DNA of 64,000 bases from Paenibacillus sp. KS-LC4 (GCF_036894955.1 NZ_CP145905.1:2126501-2190500); one strand, 5' to 3'. Shown: positions 20,996 through 31,405, numbered from the stretch's first letter. The notes: a model not told the origin generated them from the sequence alone. Numbers and translations: made by a program.

Positions 20996-22375
20996 ATGAA
21001 GAAATTGCTGGCGGTAACTTCTTGCCCCACTGGCATTGCCCATACGTATATGGCCGCGGAATCATTGCTAAAGATGGCGGAGGAGAAGGGCGTTCCACTG
21101 AAGGTGGAGAAGCGCGGCGCGCTTGGGGTAGAGGATGAGCTTACATCGGAGGAAATTGCCGAGGCGCATGCGATTATTTTGGCAGCAGACACCGATGTTT
21201 TGGAATCCCGCTTTGCAGGCAAGCCAATTATTAAGGTTGGCGTCGCCGAAGGCATCCGTAATCCGGCAGGGCTGATCGAGCAGGCGCTTGCGAAGGAAGC
21301 GGCTCAAGCTGGGGCGGCTGCGCCAATGCAGGAGCAGACGAAGAAAGAGGGCGGCTCCGTTCGTACAGGTGCCTACAAGCACTTGATGACAGGCGTATCC
21401 AACATGCTGCCGCTCGTGGTGGCAGGCGGTATCATTATTGCGATTTCGTTTATTTTTGGCATTACAGCGTTTCAGGAGGAAGGTACGCTTCCGGCAGCAC
21501 TTATGAGCATTGGCGGCGGGGCGGCATTTGCCTTAATGATTCCGATTTTGTCCGGCTTTATTGCTTTCTCTATCGCAGACCGGATTGGTCTAGCGCCCGG
21601 GCTTGTAGGGGGCATGCTCGCAAGCCAGCTGGGAGCCGGCTTCCTTGGCGGTATTATTTCAGGCTTTCTTGCAGGCTATTTGGCAAAATGGCTACGGCAT
21701 GTAATTAAGCTGCCGAAATCGCTGGAAGGCATCAAGCCAATCTTGATTATTCCCGTGCTGTCGACACTCATCGTCGGGCTCATGATGGTTTATGTGGTCG
21801 GAACGCCAGTGAAGACGCTAATGGATATTTTGACCACATGGCTGACAGGGCTAAATTCAACGAATGCAATATTGCTTGGCTTGCTGCTTGGGGCAATGAT
21901 GGCTTTTGATATGGGCGGTCCGCTAAATAAGGCAGCGTATACATTTGCGGTTGGCCTGCTCGCAAGTCAAGTCTATGGCCCAATGGCAGCGGTCATGGCA
22001 GCGGGAATGACGCCGCCGCTCGGCCTTTGGCTAGCTACAGTCATTCGCAGAAACAAATTTTCAAAAGAAGAGCGCGACGCAGGAAAGGTAGCTGGAGTCA
22101 TGGGGCTGGCCTTCATTACTGAAGGTGCGATTCCATTCGCGGCTGCTGATCCGCTTCGTGTCATTCCAGGCACGGTGCTCGGTTCAGCTGTAGCAGGAGC
22201 GCTATCCATGGTGTTTGGCGCGACGCTTCAAGCACCGCATGGAGGGGCATTCGTACTCGCCATTCCTAATGCTGTGACTCATCTCGGCGCTTATGCGGCA
22301 GCTATTGTTATCGGTTCTGTTGTTACAGCTGTAACGGTATCCTTGCTCAAAAAAAATAAGCCGGCAGCGGCTTAA
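20996..22375 (+). CDS. fruA: Fructose PTS EIIBC
   Basis: Membrane permease that takes up fructose and phosphorylates it. 459 residues: EIIB domain at 1-100 with phosphocysteine Cys10 in SCPTGIAHTYMAAESL, then the EIIC domain from about 120 with eight to ten membrane segments (NMLPLVVAGGIIIAISFIFG; DMGGPLNKAAYTF; APHGGAF). In Bacillus subtilis FruA is a single EIIABC protein; here EIIA is a separate downstream gene. GGGAGG precedes the ATG. Confidence 0.95.
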   Translation: MKKLLAVTSCPTGIAHTYMAAESLLKMAEEKGVPLKVEKRGALGVEDELTSEEIAEAHAIILAADTDVLESRFAGKPIIKVGVAEGIRNPAGLIEQALAKEAAQAGAAAPMQEQTKKEGGSVRTGAYKHLMTGVSNMLPLVVAGGIIIAISFIFGITAFQEEGTLPAALMSIGGGAAFALMIPILSGFIAFSIADRIGLAPGLVGGMLASQLGAGFLGGIISGFLAGYLAKWLRHVIKLPKSLEGIKPILIIPVLSTLIVGLMMVYVVGTPVKTLMDILTTWLTGLNSTNAILLGLLLGAMMAFDMGGPLNKAAYTFAVGLLASQVYGPMAAVMAAGMTPPLGLWLATVIRRNKFSKEERDAGKVAGVMGLAFITEGAIPFAAADPLRVIPGTVLGSAVAGALSMVFGATLQAPHGGAFVLAIPNAVTHLGAYAAAIVIGSVVTAVTVSLLKKNKPAAA

Positions 22376-22400
22376 ATCCCATCACATGGAGGTTATGACA

Positions 22401-22856
22401 ATGTCATCCCAAACCTTATTAAACATAGAAACCATTATTCTTGATTCTACGGCTGGTAATCGTCAGGCTGTTATTAAAGAGCTCGCAGAGCGTCTGCAAT
22501 CGGCTGGTTATTTGAACGATGAGGCTGCTTTTCTAGCCTCAGTTGAAGCGCGTGAGCAGCATGCCTCAACAGGCATCGGCTTTGGCGTAGCGATTCCGCA
22601 TGGCAAATCGGCTGGAGTCATCAAGCCTGGCCTGGCATTTGCCCGTATGGCGCAGCCGATTGAGTGGGGTTCTCTTGACGGCAAGCCGGTCACTTCGATT
22701 ATTTTGCTGGCGATTCCGGAATCGGATGCGGGCAAGGAGCATTTGCGGATTTTGGCCTCGGTATCGCGCAAGCTGATACACGAAAGCTTCCGTCAAGAGC
22801 TGCTGGATGGCCAAAGCGCCGCGGATATTTTGAGAACGTTGGAAAGCGCCCTGTAA
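22401..22856 (+). CDS. Fructose PTS EIIA
   Basis: 151 residues, PTS EIIA type-2 (mannitol/fructose) domain that passes phosphate from HPr to EIIB. The phospho-histidine is His67 in FGVAIPHGKS. Start set at the ATG at 22401: GGAGG at 22388-22392 is 8 bases upstream, while the ATGs at 22386 and 22395 overlap or crowd that site. The gene lies between EIIBC and HPr, with no other PTS sugar domain attached. Confidence 0.94.
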   Translation: MSSQTLLNIETIILDSTAGNRQAVIKELAERLQSAGYLNDEAAFLASVEAREQHASTGIGFGVAIPHGKSAGVIKPGLAFARMAQPIEWGSLDGKPVTSIILLAIPESDAGKEHLRILASVSRKLIHESFRQELLDGQSAADILRTLESAL

Positions 22857-22888
22857 GTACAGCGAGAATGAAGGAGGAGACAAAAGCG

Positions 22889-23158
22889 ATGCAAACACGT
22901 ATATTGACGATTATAAATGAAGAAGGGCTGCATTTGCGTCCGGCCCAGGTGCTGGCTAATGCAGCAGGACAATTCGCTGCCGATATTTACGTAGAGGTGG
23001 CTGGCGGCGAAGAGGCTAATGCGAAAAGCGTGCTCGGCATCATTGCGCTTGGATTGGAAAAAGGCGCTGAGGTTAAGCTGTCAGCGGATGGCGAGGACGA
23101 GGAGCAGGCTGTCGCCAAGCTTGCTGAGCTATTCGAGCAAGGTTTCGGCGAGCAATGA
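22889..23158 (+). CDS. HPr phosphocarrier
   Basis: 89 residues, the normal HPr length. Phospho-histidine His15 sits in EGLHLRPAQV and the regulatory serine is retained as Ser47 in NAKSVLGIIALGLEKG (equivalent to Ser46), so it could serve as a target of HPr kinase and a CcpA cofactor. Start set at the ATG at 22889 after AAGGAGGAG; the ATG at 22868 is part of that site. Overlaps the Enzyme I gene by 4 bases (ATGA). Confidence 0.94.
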   Translation: MQTRILTIINEEGLHLRPAQVLANAAGQFAADIYVEVAGGEEANAKSVLGIIALGLEKGAEVKLSADGEDEEQAVAKLAELFEQGFGEQ

Positions 23159-24906
23159 GCGAGCAGCGCATTAAAGGAATCGGCGTTTCGGAAGGGATCC
23201 GCTTCGGGAAAGCCTTTATCTATGGCGCACCTGCTATAGAGGCGGCTTATCCCGAGCGAATTGAGCCGGAGCAGGTGGAGGCCGAGCTTGAACGTCTGGA
23301 GCAGGCGAAGCGCCAGTCGGCAGCAGAGCTGAAAGCCATTATTGTCAAATCCGAGGCGACGCTAGGGAAGGACAAGGCAGCCATTATCGAGGGGCAGCTG
23401 AGCTTTCTGGATGATCCCGCCTTTTACGGCGATATTCGCGGTCAAATTAAGCGCAAGCAGGCGTCCGCCGAACAAGCGGTTCAAACCGTGCTGGCCCAGC
23501 TTTCCGCGTTATTTGAGAAGATGAATAATGCCTACGTAAAGGAACGCATTCATGATGTGAAGGATGTTGCAGATCGGCTCATGAGTCATTTGCAGCAAGT
23601 ATTTTATCCAGATTTGGCGAGTATTACAGAGCCCGTTATACTAGTAGCGGAGGATTTAACGCCTTCCGTCACCGTACAGCTTGACCGCAGCATTGTGCTC
23701 GGCTTTGTGACACGGGTCGGCGGAGAAACGACGCATACGGCCATTTTATCCCGTTCGCTCGGCATTCCTGCCGTTGTTGGCACTGGCGCTGGCTTTGACC
23801 AGCTGAGCCACGGTGATGAGCTCATTTTGGATGGTACCGACGGCGTTATTGTGTTAAATGCCGATGCTGCTACCCGCTCAGATTATGAAGCAAGGCAGCA
23901 GGAGGAGCAATCAGAAGCAGGGAAGCTTGACCAATACAAGCTGCTTCCAGCAAAGACGGAGGATGGCAAGCTGATCGAGCTCGCGGTAAACGTTGGCATG
24001 CCGGAGGAAATGCGTGAAGGGCTTGTGGACGAGGCGCATGGAGTTGGCTTGTTCCGAACGGAATTTCTGTTCATGAATGCGGATCGCTTCCCGGATGAAG
24101 AAAAGCAATTTGCCGTGTATAAGCAGCTAGCCGAAGCATGGCAGGGCAAGCCTATCGTCATCCGAACGCTTGATATAGGCGGGGACAAGGAGCTTTCCTA
24201 TTGGGATTTGCCGCATGAGGACAATCCATTTCTCGGAAATCGCGCCATACGCCTTTGCCTGAATGAGGAGGAGCTGTTTCGCACCCAACTGCGGGCGATT
24301 GTTCGCGCCAGTGCCTTCGGTACCGTGAAAATCATGTTCCCGATGATCTCCTCGATGCAGGAGCTCCGCGCTTCCAAGCAGCTGACGATTGAAGTCATGA
24401 ACGAGCTGAAGGAGCAGGGTATCGCCTTTGATGAAAAGCTGGAAATCGGTATAATGGCCGAGGTTCCGTCTGTCATTCAACTGGCGGACCGTTTCGCCAA
24501 GGAGGTCGACTTTTTCAGCATTGGCACAAACGATCTCGTACAGTATACGCTTGCTGTTGACCGCATGAACGAGAAGGTCGCTCACTTATATGATTATTTC
24601 CATCCAGCGGTTATCCGTTCGATTCGCAGCCTTATACAAGCCGCGCACAAGGAAGGCAAATGGGTCGGCATGTGTGGTAAAATGGCAGGCGATCCACTCG
24701 CAGCGCCGCTGCTGCTCGGCATGGAGCTTGATGAATGGAGCATGGACGGAGCTTCCGTGTCGAAGCAAAAATTTACGCTCTCTAGGCTGAATGTGCAGGA
24801 TAGCTCCAAGCTGCTCGATGATGTGCTTGACCTCGACACGGCTGAGGAAGTTCGGCAGCAGCTGACTGATTTTCATGCTGCTAGATTTAGCAAGCAGCAC
24901 AAGTAG
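23155..24906 (+). CDS. ptsI: PTS Enzyme I (PEP-protein phosphotransferase)
   Basis: 583 residues. Transfers phosphate from phosphoenolpyruvate to HPr. His194 in GGETTHTAILSRSLGIPAVVG is the phosphorylation site; the C-terminal barrel has GLFRTEFLFM, DIGGDKELSYWDLP and the catalytic Cys in GMCGKMAGDP. Translationally coupled to HPr by ATGA overlap. Placement at the end of the fructose operon gives this locus a complete phosphate chain; a second, general ptsHI elsewhere cannot be excluded. Confidence 0.95.
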   Translation: MSEQRIKGIGVSEGIRFGKAFIYGAPAIEAAYPERIEPEQVEAELERLEQAKRQSAAELKAIIVKSEATLGKDKAAIIEGQLSFLDDPAFYGDIRGQIKRKQASAEQAVQTVLAQLSALFEKMNNAYVKERIHDVKDVADRLMSHLQQVFYPDLASITEPVILVAEDLTPSVTVQLDRSIVLGFVTRVGGETTHTAILSRSLGIPAVVGTGAGFDQLSHGDELILDGTDGVIVLNADAATRSDYEARQQEEQSEAGKLDQYKLLPAKTEDGKLIELAVNVGMPEEMREGLVDEAHGVGLFRTEFLFMNADRFPDEEKQFAVYKQLAEAWQGKPIVIRTLDIGGDKELSYWDLPHEDNPFLGNRAIRLCLNEEELFRTQLRAIVRASAFGTVKIMFPMISSMQELRASKQLTIEVMNELKEQGIAFDEKLEIGIMAEVPSVIQLADRFAKEVDFFSIGTNDLVQYTLAVDRMNEKVAHLYDYFHPAVIRSIRSLIQAAHKEGKWVGMCGKMAGDPLAAPLLLGMELDEWSMDGASVSKQKFTLSRLNVQDSSKLLDDVLDLDTAEEVRQQLTDFHAARFSKQHK

Positions 24907-24964
24907 GAGTCCGTTCAGAAGGCAAGCAGACGGGCAACAAATGCAGCATTTCTTATTAATATGT

Positions 24965-25004
24965 CGCCTTTACATACCTTTGTGTATGAAGGCGGCTTAT
25001 TTTT
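24965..25004 (+). terminator. Terminator of the fructose operon
   Basis: CGCCTT-ACATAC pairs with GTATG-AAGGCG (one bulge), followed by a T-rich stretch ending 25004. Confidence 0.75.
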
Positions 25005-25196
25005 GCTCTTTAGGTTCCTGCTGCAGCAATCTAATGAGCGGAGACGCTTTCTATTTTTCAAAAGGGTTATTTACATTTGTTCAATATTTAATGAGTGAAA
25101 GACAGCTTAAATGGGTATAATCTTAGAAGCGTTGGCGAATTAAGGCGAAAAAGACAAAAAGGTAATCTGAAAAGTGAACATAAGTCCGAGTTGATA
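25005..25196. other. Intergenic stretch before deoC
   Basis: Between the fructose operon terminator and the deoC promoter. No gene with a ribosome binding site, no RNA structure and no repeat copy recognised. Confidence 0.5.
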
Positions 25197-25225
25197 TTTA
25201 CATATGATCATTCCCGTGCTAAACT
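25197..25225 (+). promoter_or_regulatory. Promoter of deoC
   Basis: TTTACA (25197-25202), 17-bp spacer, TAAACT (25220-25225). The spacer contains the palindrome ATGATCAT (25204-25211), a possible operator. Confidence 0.6.
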
Positions 25226-25270
25226 AAGCTTGTATTTGAGGAATTCGTATATGGGGAAGGGGAACAGGTC

Positions 25271-25939
25271 ATGATAAATTTGTCTGGAATGATTGATCAT
25301 ACGCTGCTGCGTGCCGACGCGACGAAGGCAGAGATCGCTAAGCTGACGGAGGAAGCGAAACAATATGAATTTGCTTCGGTTTGTGTAAATCCGACTTGGG
25401 TCGCTTTTGCCGCTGAGCAGCTAGCCGGAAGCAAGTCCAAAGTTTGCACGGTTATCGGCTTTCCATTAGGAGCTTCGACGAGCGCTGTTAAAGCTTTTGA
25501 AACGAGCAATGCGATTGCAAATGGTGCAGATGAAATTGATATGGTCATTAACGTTGGCGCCTTGAAAGACGGCAACGTTGACTATGTAGAGCAGGATATT
25601 AAAGCGGTTGTTGATGCGGCTGCAGGCAAGGCGATTGTGAAGGTCATTATTGAGACAAGCCTGCTCACCGATGAAGAAAAGGTTCGTGCTTGCGAGCGTG
25701 CAATGAACGCCGGAGCTGACTTTGTAAAAACCTCGACAGGCTTCTCTACTGGCGGAGCGACAGCTGAAGATGTAGCGCTTATGAGCAAAACAGTCCAAGG
25801 CAAGCTCGGAGTGAAAGCATCGGGCGGCGTACGTGGACTTGAGGATATGAAAAAAATGATCGAAGCAGGCGCGACTCGCATTGGCGCTAGCTCTGGTGTG
25901 AAAATCATGCAGGGCGAGCAATCCAGCGCCGCTTATTAA
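25271..25939 (+). CDS. deoC: Deoxyribose-phosphate aldolase
   Basis: Cleaves 2-deoxyribose 5-phosphate to glyceraldehyde 3-phosphate and acetaldehyde, the last step of deoxyribonucleoside breakdown. 222 residues, full length. The Schiff-base Lys153 is in [14 protein letters not shown]; Asp90 ([11 protein letters not shown]) and Lys182 (GVKASGGVR) complete the active site. Start ATG follows AAGGGGAAC. The transporter and phosphorylases supplying its substrate lie directly downstream on the same strand. Confidence 0.97.
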   Translation: MINLSGMIDHTLLRADATKAEIAKLTEEAKQYEFASVCVNPTWVAFAAEQLAGSKSKVCTVIGFPLGASTSAVKAFETSNAIANGADEIDMVINVGALKDGNVDYVEQDIKAVVDAAAGKAIVKVIIETSLLTDEEKVRACERAMNAGADFVKTSTGFSTGGATAEDVALMSKTVQGKLGVKASGGVRGLEDMKKMIEAGATRIGASSGVKIMQGEQSSAAY

Positions 25940-26031
25940 ATGAAGCAACGATAGAACACGGTGCTGCTCCTTTCCGAAGGGGCGGCCCGCTTTTCATGAT
26001 AAATGCAAGAGCGTAGCCATCAACATAGCTT

Positions 26032-26045
26032 TGTAAGCGCTCTAT
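26032..26045. promoter_or_regulatory. Candidate cre site upstream of nupC
   Basis: TGTAAGCGCTCTAT has a perfect left half of the CcpA consensus (TGWAAGCGYT) but a poor right half. Located 48 bp before the nupC start. Confidence 0.35.
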
Positions 26046-26092
26046 TCAGATAATCAACTTCCATAATCATGAAAAAATAGGAGGCGGCAACT

Positions 26093-27274
26093 ATGAAATA
26101 CATCATCGCTTTATTAGGTCTGCTGGTTGTGCTAGGATTGTCCTATATCGTCAGCAATAATAAGAATAAAATTCGTTACAAGCCGATTGCCATCATGATC
26201 ATTTTGCAGGTGCTGCTTGCCTTTGTCCTATTAAATACGATTGCGGGCGCGACCTTGATTAAAGGTTTTTCCGGCGTGTTTGAACAGCTGCTCTCTTATG
26301 CGCAGGAAGGGATCAACTTTGTATTTGGCGGCATTTTAAATGAAGGTCAATTTTCCTTCTTCCTGTCGGTACTGCTGCCCATCGTCTTCATATCCGCACT
26401 AATTGGCATTTTGCAATATTTGAAGATCCTTCCTTTTATCGTAAAGGGCATCGGATATGCGTTAAGCAAAGTGAATGGCATGGGCAAGCTGGAGTCCTAT
26501 AATGCAGTTGCGTCAGCTATTTTAGGCCAATCGGAAGTATTCATTTCGGTTAAAAAGCAAATTGGCCTGCTGCCGAAGCATCGCCTCTATACGCTGTGCG
26601 CCTCGGCGATGTCCACCGTATCCATGTCGATCGTCGGCTCGTATATGCAAATTTTGGACCCGAAATATGTCGTGACCGCGCTCGTGCTCAACCTGTTCGG
26701 CGGCTTTATTATTGCTTCGATTCTTAATCCGTATACGGTAGAGGAAGGCGAAGACGTGCTGCAAGTGCAGGAGGAGGGGGAGAAGCAGACCTTCTTCGAA
26801 ATGCTGGGTGAATATATTATGGACGGCTTCAAGGTTGCGATTATCGTCGCCGCGATGCTGATCGGTTTTATAGCCCTCATTGGTATGGTCAATGGCTTGT
26901 TTTTGGGTATTTTCGGCATTTCCTTTCAGCAAATCCTTGGATTTATTTTCGCTCCTTTCGCTTTTATTATGGGTGTGCCGTGGAAGGATGCCGTTGATGC
27001 GGGAAGCATTATGGCGACGAAAATGGTATCGAATGAATTTGTAGCGATGCTCGAAATTAGCAAATATCCTGAGCTTTCGGCCAAAGCAGTCGGCGTCGTA
27101 TCGGTGTTTCTCGTTTCTTTTGCGAATTTCTCCTCCATTGGCATTATTGCAGGTGCGGTGAAAGGCTTGCATGAGAAGCAGGGCAATGTCGTTGCGCGCT
27201 TCGGCATGAAGCTGCTTTATGGGGCAACGCTTGTCAGCGTGCTGTCGGCGACAATTGCAGGGATTTTCATTTAA
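26093..27274 (+). CDS. nupC: Concentrative nucleoside transporter
   Basis: 393 residues with about nine to ten membrane segments. CNT family: nucleoside uptake driven by H+ or Na+. Typical signatures are [37 protein letters not shown] and [36 protein letters not shown] precedes the ATG. It supplies nucleosides to the phosphorylases encoded by the next two genes. Confidence 0.95.
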   Translation: MKYIIALLGLLVVLGLSYIVSNNKNKIRYKPIAIMIILQVLLAFVLLNTIAGATLIKGFSGVFEQLLSYAQEGINFVFGGILNEGQFSFFLSVLLPIVFISALIGILQYLKILPFIVKGIGYALSKVNGMGKLESYNAVASAILGQSEVFISVKKQIGLLPKHRLYTLCASAMSTVSMSIVGSYMQILDPKYVVTALVLNLFGGFIIASILNPYTVEEGEDVLQVQEEGEKQTFFEMLGEYIMDGFKVAIIVAAMLIGFIALIGMVNGLFLGIFGISFQQILGFIFAPFAFIMGVPWKDAVDAGSIMATKMVSNEFVAMLEISKYPELSAKAVGVVSVFLVSFANFSSIGIIAGAVKGLHEKQGNVVARFGMKLLYGATLVSVLSATIAGIFI

Positions 27275-27336
27275 AATGTAGGATGGGATAAGCAGCGAAG
27301 TAACTATCTAATTAACAGAGCAGAGGAGATATTTCA

Positions 27337-28044
27337 ATGAGTGTTCATATTAATGCACAGCAGGGCGACATCGCCGAAACGATTCTATTGCCGGGTGACC
27401 CGCTAAGAGCGAAATATATTGCGGATACGTATTTGGAAAATGTAACTTGCTATAACGAAGTGCGGGGTATGCTGGGCTTTACAGGAACTTACCAAGGCAA
27501 GCGTATTTCTGTGCAAGGAACAGGCATGGGCGTACCATCCATCAGCATTTATGTCAATGAGCTCATTCGTGAATATGGCGTGAAAAATCTCGTTCGTGTC
27601 GGCACATGCGGCGCTATGCAAAAAAGCGTAAATGTGCGCGAGGTAATTTTGGCGCAAGCGGCTTGCACAGATTCCAGCATGAATCGCCACGTATTCGGCG
27701 GCTATGACTTCTCGCCAATTGCCAGCTTCGAGCTGCTAAAGGCGGCTTACGAGCGCGGCGTAGCCAAAGGCCTCAAGCTGCATGTCGGCAATATATTTTG
27801 CTCGGACAGCTTCTATCGGGATGATAAGTCGATTGTCGAGAAGTTGATGGAGCACAATGTGCTTGGCGTGGAGATGGAGACGACGGCGCTTTATACGCTC
27901 GCTGCTAAATATGGCGTAAATGCACTGACGATTTTGACCGTAAGCGATCATCTGCTGACGGGCGAGGAAACGACTTCTGCTGAAAGACAAAGCACATTTA
28001 ATGACATGATGGAAGTAGCGCTGGAAACGGTAACCTCCCTGTAA
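27337..28044 (+). CDS. deoD: Purine nucleoside phosphorylase, DeoD type
   Basis: Phosphorolysis of purine (deoxy)nucleosides to base and (deoxy)ribose 1-phosphate; the hexameric class. 235 residues. Motifs: [13 protein letters not shown] (phosphate site), [30 protein letters not shown] (ribose contact) and the catalytic Asp in TVSDHL. Between nupC and pdp with gaps of about 60 bp and no terminators, so part of one salvage operon. Confidence 0.97.
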   Translation: MSVHINAQQGDIAETILLPGDPLRAKYIADTYLENVTCYNEVRGMLGFTGTYQGKRISVQGTGMGVPSISIYVNELIREYGVKNLVRVGTCGAMQKSVNVREVILAQAACTDSSMNRHVFGGYDFSPIASFELLKAAYERGVAKGLKLHVGNIFCSDSFYRDDKSIVEKLMEHNVLGVEMETTALYTLAAKYGVNALTILTVSDHLLTGEETTSAERQSTFNDMMEVALETVTSL

Positions 28045-28099
28045 TAGGCAAGGCAGCCTGGCTTATAGCTATTATTTAAAATCGTGAGGAGAATGCAGC

Positions 28100-29401
28100 A
28101 TGAGAATGGTAGACTTAATTGAGAAAAAACGCGATGGTGAAGCGCTGAGCGCGGAAGAAATTAACTTTTTTATTCAAGGATATACGAAAGGCGAAATTCC
28201 TGATTATCAGGCCAGCGCAATGGCAATGGCGATTTTCTTCAAGGATATGACGGAGCAGGAGCGCGCTGATTTGACTATGGCGATGGTGAATTCCGGCGAT
28301 ACGATTGATCTGTCTGCGATTGAAGGCATCAAGGTAGACAAGCATTCGACTGGCGGTGTTGGCGATACGACGACGCTTGTACTGGCTCCACTCGTAGCGG
28401 CACTGGATATTCCGGTGGCGAAAATGTCGGGACGTGGCCTTGGCCACACGGGCGGAACGACGGACAAGCTTGAAGCGATTGCTGGCTTTCACGTGGAGCT
28501 TGAGAAGGAAGAATTCGTTCGCCTCGTGAATAAGGATAAAATCGCGGTCGTCGGCCAATCCGGCAACCTGACGCCAGCTGACAAAAAGCTGTATGCGCTG
28601 CGCGATGTTACAGCTACCGTCAACTCCATTCCGCTAATCGCAAGCTCGATCATGAGCAAAAAAATCGCTGCCGGCTCCGACGCTATCGTGCTTGACGTGA
28701 AAACAGGCGCAGGCGCCTTCATGAAGACGGTAGATGATGCGAAGGAGCTTGCTCACGCGATGGTAAGCATCGGCAACAACGTCGGACGCAAAACGATGGC
28801 GGTCATTTCCGACATGAGCCAGCCGCTGGGCTTTGCCATCGGCAACGCTTTGGAAGTAAAGGAAGCGATTGATACGCTGCAAGGCAAAGGTCCGAAGGAT
28901 TTGGAGGAGCTTTGTCTGGCGTTAGGGCGTCAAATGGTCTATTTGGCAAACAAAGCAAGCTCGCTGGAAGAGGCGGAGGAAATGCTGAAGGAAGTTATCA
29001 GGAACGGCAAGGCACTGGAGAAATTCAAAGTGTTTATTGCCAATCAGGGCGGCGACCCTTCGGTTGTTGACCATCCGGAGAAGCTGCCGCAAGCGGCATA
29101 TTTAATCGAGGTTCCAGCGAAGCAGGATGGTGTCGTAGCAGAAATTGTTGCGGACGAAATCGGCACGGCAGCGATGCTGCTGGGCGCAGGGCGCGCGACG
29201 AAGGAATCGGAAATCGACCTGGCAGTAGGTCTGATGCTGAATAAAAAAGTCGGCGACACCGTCAAAGCCGGTGAATCGCTCGTAACGATTCATGCCAATC
29301 GTGAAAAGGTGGACGATGTACTCGCGAAAATTTATGACAATATCCGTATTGGCGATAAAGTCGAAGCTCCTGTCTTGATCTACGGAACGGTAACCGAGTA
29401 G
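28100..29401 (+). CDS. pdp: Pyrimidine-nucleoside phosphorylase
   Basis: Cleaves uridine, thymidine and deoxyuridine to base and sugar 1-phosphate. 433 residues, full length. [15 protein letters not shown] binds phosphate; [18 protein letters not shown] is the thymidine/pyrimidine phosphorylase signature; the C-terminal alpha/beta domain is intact. No phosphopentomutase (deoB) lies in the window, so deoxyribose 1-phosphate conversion must be encoded elsewhere. Last gene of the operon. Confidence 0.96.
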   Translation: MRMVDLIEKKRDGEALSAEEINFFIQGYTKGEIPDYQASAMAMAIFFKDMTEQERADLTMAMVNSGDTIDLSAIEGIKVDKHSTGGVGDTTTLVLAPLVAALDIPVAKMSGRGLGHTGGTTDKLEAIAGFHVELEKEEFVRLVNKDKIAVVGQSGNLTPADKKLYALRDVTATVNSIPLIASSIMSKKIAAGSDAIVLDVKTGAGAFMKTVDDAKELAHAMVSIGNNVGRKTMAVISDMSQPLGFAIGNALEVKEAIDTLQGKGPKDLEELCLALGRQMVYLANKASSLEEAEEMLKEVIRNGKALEKFKVFIANQGGDPSVVDHPEKLPQAAYLIEVPAKQDGVVAEIVADEIGTAAMLLGAGRATKESEIDLAVGLMLNKKVGDTVKAGESLVTIHANREKVDDVLAKIYDNIRIGDKVEAPVLIYGTVTE

Positions 29402-29431
29402 AAATAAAGGGTTTTAACTATAAAATGGAAG

Positions 29432-29471
29432 CCGCCATCCGGGTGCAAGTGCTGCCGGGATGGCGGTTTTT
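29432..29471 (+). terminator. Terminator of the nucleoside operon
   Basis: CCGCCATCC (29432-29440) with GGATGGCGG (29458-29466) followed by five T. Confidence 0.9.
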
Positions 29472-29576
29472 GTGCTGGAAGGAAACGGTGGGGCAGCCGT
29501 TCGGGAACGGTTTATATGGTCAAGAAGGTCAAGAATTTGAACTGCTTAACCTACAAATACTTAACAACTAAAATAT

Positions 29577-29605
29577 TTGACAATAAGGTAAAATCCCCTT
29601 ATTAT
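29577..29605 (+). promoter_or_regulatory. SigA promoter of the exporter gene
   Basis: TTGACA (29577-29582), 17-bp spacer, TATTAT (29600-29605). The 70-nt leader contains a small imperfect hairpin (about 29620-29641, CCATT with AATGG). Confidence 0.82.
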
Positions 29606-29682
29606 ATGTGAGGGACAGATGTCCATTGGGAAATGGGCATGTAAGTCATCTTGTGTTGATAGGCTGGAGGGGGAGAATAAAA

Positions 29683-31191
29683 ATGTCGCAAACAGCATCG
29701 AAGGGCGGTGCAGAGCCTGAATTCCGCTTGGCAAGCATCCTCGTACCGATGATTGCTATTATTTCAGGCATATTTATGGTTATTTTGGATTCAACGGCGA
29801 TGAATGTCGCGTTGTCCAGGCTCGTCATTGATTTTAATACTGATTTGCCAACGATTCAATGGACGGTAACGGGGTACATGCTGGCGACGGCGGCAGTCAT
29901 ACCGCTTTCGGGCTGGCTTTCGGATCGTTTTGGGGCCAAAAATATATTTTTAGGCTCGGTCATAGCGTTCACCCTGGCATCCTTGCTATGCGCATTGCCT
30001 AGCAGTGCCGAGTGGCTCATTGTATTTCGGATTATTCAAGGCCTCGGCGGCGGCTTCGTCATGCCGGTCGCTATGGCCTATGTCTTTCGTTTAAGCCCGC
30101 CGAATAAGGTGGGGCAAGTGATGGGGATGATGGGCGTGCCGATTTTGCTCGCGCCTGCGGTTGGTCCGATTTTGGCCGGCTGGCTCGTGGAATATCATTC
30201 CTGGCATTGGATTTTTCTAATTAACATCCCGGTCGGTATTTTTAGCTTCATATTTGGTTTTTGGAAGCTGCCGAAGACGGAGCGCAAGCAGGTCGCTGGC
30301 ATTGATATTCCGGGCATGATTCTAGGACCGCTTGCTTTTGCTGCATTATCTTACGGAGTTACACAGGGCGCGGAAAGCTGGTCATCGGATAAAACGATTG
30401 GCGGGCTCGTTATCGGCTGCATCGCGCTTATCGCTTTCATTATTGTGGAGCTGCGGTCAAAAACGCCCTTGCTGGAGCTTCGCGTATTCCGCTCCGTGGA
30501 CTTCTCGTTCAGCATTTTTGTGCAATGGCTGCTGCAATTTTCGCTATTCGGCGCGATTTTCCTGCTTCCGCAGTTTTTACAGCAGGCGCGCGGCTATGGC
30601 GCATTCGATACGGGACTGACCTTGTTCCCGCAGGCGCTCGCTTCCGCATTTATGATGCCGATTGGCGGCTATTTGTTTGATAAAATCGGAGTAAGATGGC
30701 TGGTCGTTATTGGCCTCAGCCTCGTATCTGGTGCGATTTTTCAATATACGCAGGTTGATTTGACGACTGAGGGCAGAGATTTATTGCTTCCGCTCATTAT
30801 GGCGGGCATGGGCTCCGGCCTTATGATGATGCCGCTCAACTCGCATTTGCTGCAAAAAGCGCCGCGTGACCTCGTCAGCCGCGTGACCTCGCTGACAAGC
30901 GCCTTGCAGCAGGTTATTAGCTCCTTCGCGGTAGCTACGTTAGTTACGGTGCTCTCGTCGAGAGTGAAGACGCTAATTGTGGATCAGCAGCTTCCGATGT
31001 CCACATCTGCCGACGTGCAGAAGGCGACGCTTGCCGTTGCGCCAGAAGCATTTGGCTATACGTTTGGTATTATGCTAGTTATCGCAATCGTCGGTATTTT
31101 CCTCGGCCTGTTTCTACGCAGAGGGAAAGCGCAGGCGGGGGCCGAGGAGCAGAAGGGCAAGCAGGAATTGGGGCTTGAGGGACTGCATTAA
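29683..31191 (+). CDS. MFS multidrug exporter, DHA2 (EmrB/QacA) family
   Basis: 502 residues with about 14 membrane segments, as in DHA2 drug:H+ antiporters. Motif C-like GVPILLAPAVGPILAGWLVEYHSWHWIF (given here as family hallmark around residues 145-170), motif A in GWLSDRFGAKNIF, and motif D1 in LDSTAMNVAL. Start set at the ATG at 29683 after GGAGGGGGAG; the upstream in-frame ATG at 29608 lies over the promoter. Single gene with its own promoter and terminator. The drug substrate cannot be predicted. Confidence 0.9.
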   Translation: MSQTASKGGAEPEFRLASILVPMIAIISGIFMVILDSTAMNVALSRLVIDFNTDLPTIQWTVTGYMLATAAVIPLSGWLSDRFGAKNIFLGSVIAFTLASLLCALPSSAEWLIVFRIIQGLGGGFVMPVAMAYVFRLSPPNKVGQVMGMMGVPILLAPAVGPILAGWLVEYHSWHWIFLINIPVGIFSFIFGFWKLPKTERKQVAGIDIPGMILGPLAFAALSYGVTQGAESWSSDKTIGGLVIGCIALIAFIIVELRSKTPLLELRVFRSVDFSFSIFVQWLLQFSLFGAIFLLPQFLQQARGYGAFDTGLTLFPQALASAFMMPIGGYLFDKIGVRWLVVIGLSLVSGAIFQYTQVDLTTEGRDLLLPLIMAGMGSGLMMMPLNSHLLQKAPRDLVSRVTSLTSALQQVISSFAVATLVTVLSSRVKTLIVDQQLPMSTSADVQKATLAVAPEAFGYTFGIMLVIAIVGIFLGLFLRRGKAQAGAEEQKGKQELGLEGLH

Positions 31192-31215
31192 TTGAATTGA
31201 ATTCAATCGAGCTTA

Positions 31216-31260
31216 CGTCAGACGCCTGGCTTGCCAGCGGCGGTCTGGCGTATTTTTTTT
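31216..31260 (+). terminator. Terminator of the exporter gene
   Basis: CGTCAGAC-GCC and GGCGGTCTGGCG pair with an inner TGGC/GCCA, followed by TATTTTTTTT. It abuts repeat copy 2 directly. Confidence 0.85.
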
Positions 31261-31359
31261 AATATAAGAATGTATAAGCTTCACACTTATAAATGGGCTT
31301 ATATTTCTAAGGCAAAGCGCTTCATCGCCATGGAAGGACGACGAAGTCGTTTTTGCTTG
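31261..31359 (+). repeat. Dispersed two-hairpin repeat, copy 2 (A type)
   Basis: 99 bp from AATATAAG to TTTTTGCTTG. Hairpin 1: outer arms AATATAAG and CTTATATT, inner GTATAAG with CTTATAA. Hairpin 2 contains AGGACGACGAAGTCGTTTTT, shared with copy 5. A CATATG follows within 10 bases, as after copies 3 and 5. Confidence 0.88.
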
Positions 31360-31405
31360 GTTCATATGAACCGCCTGTGACAATAGTAAGCGTTGCATTC
31401 GCGGG

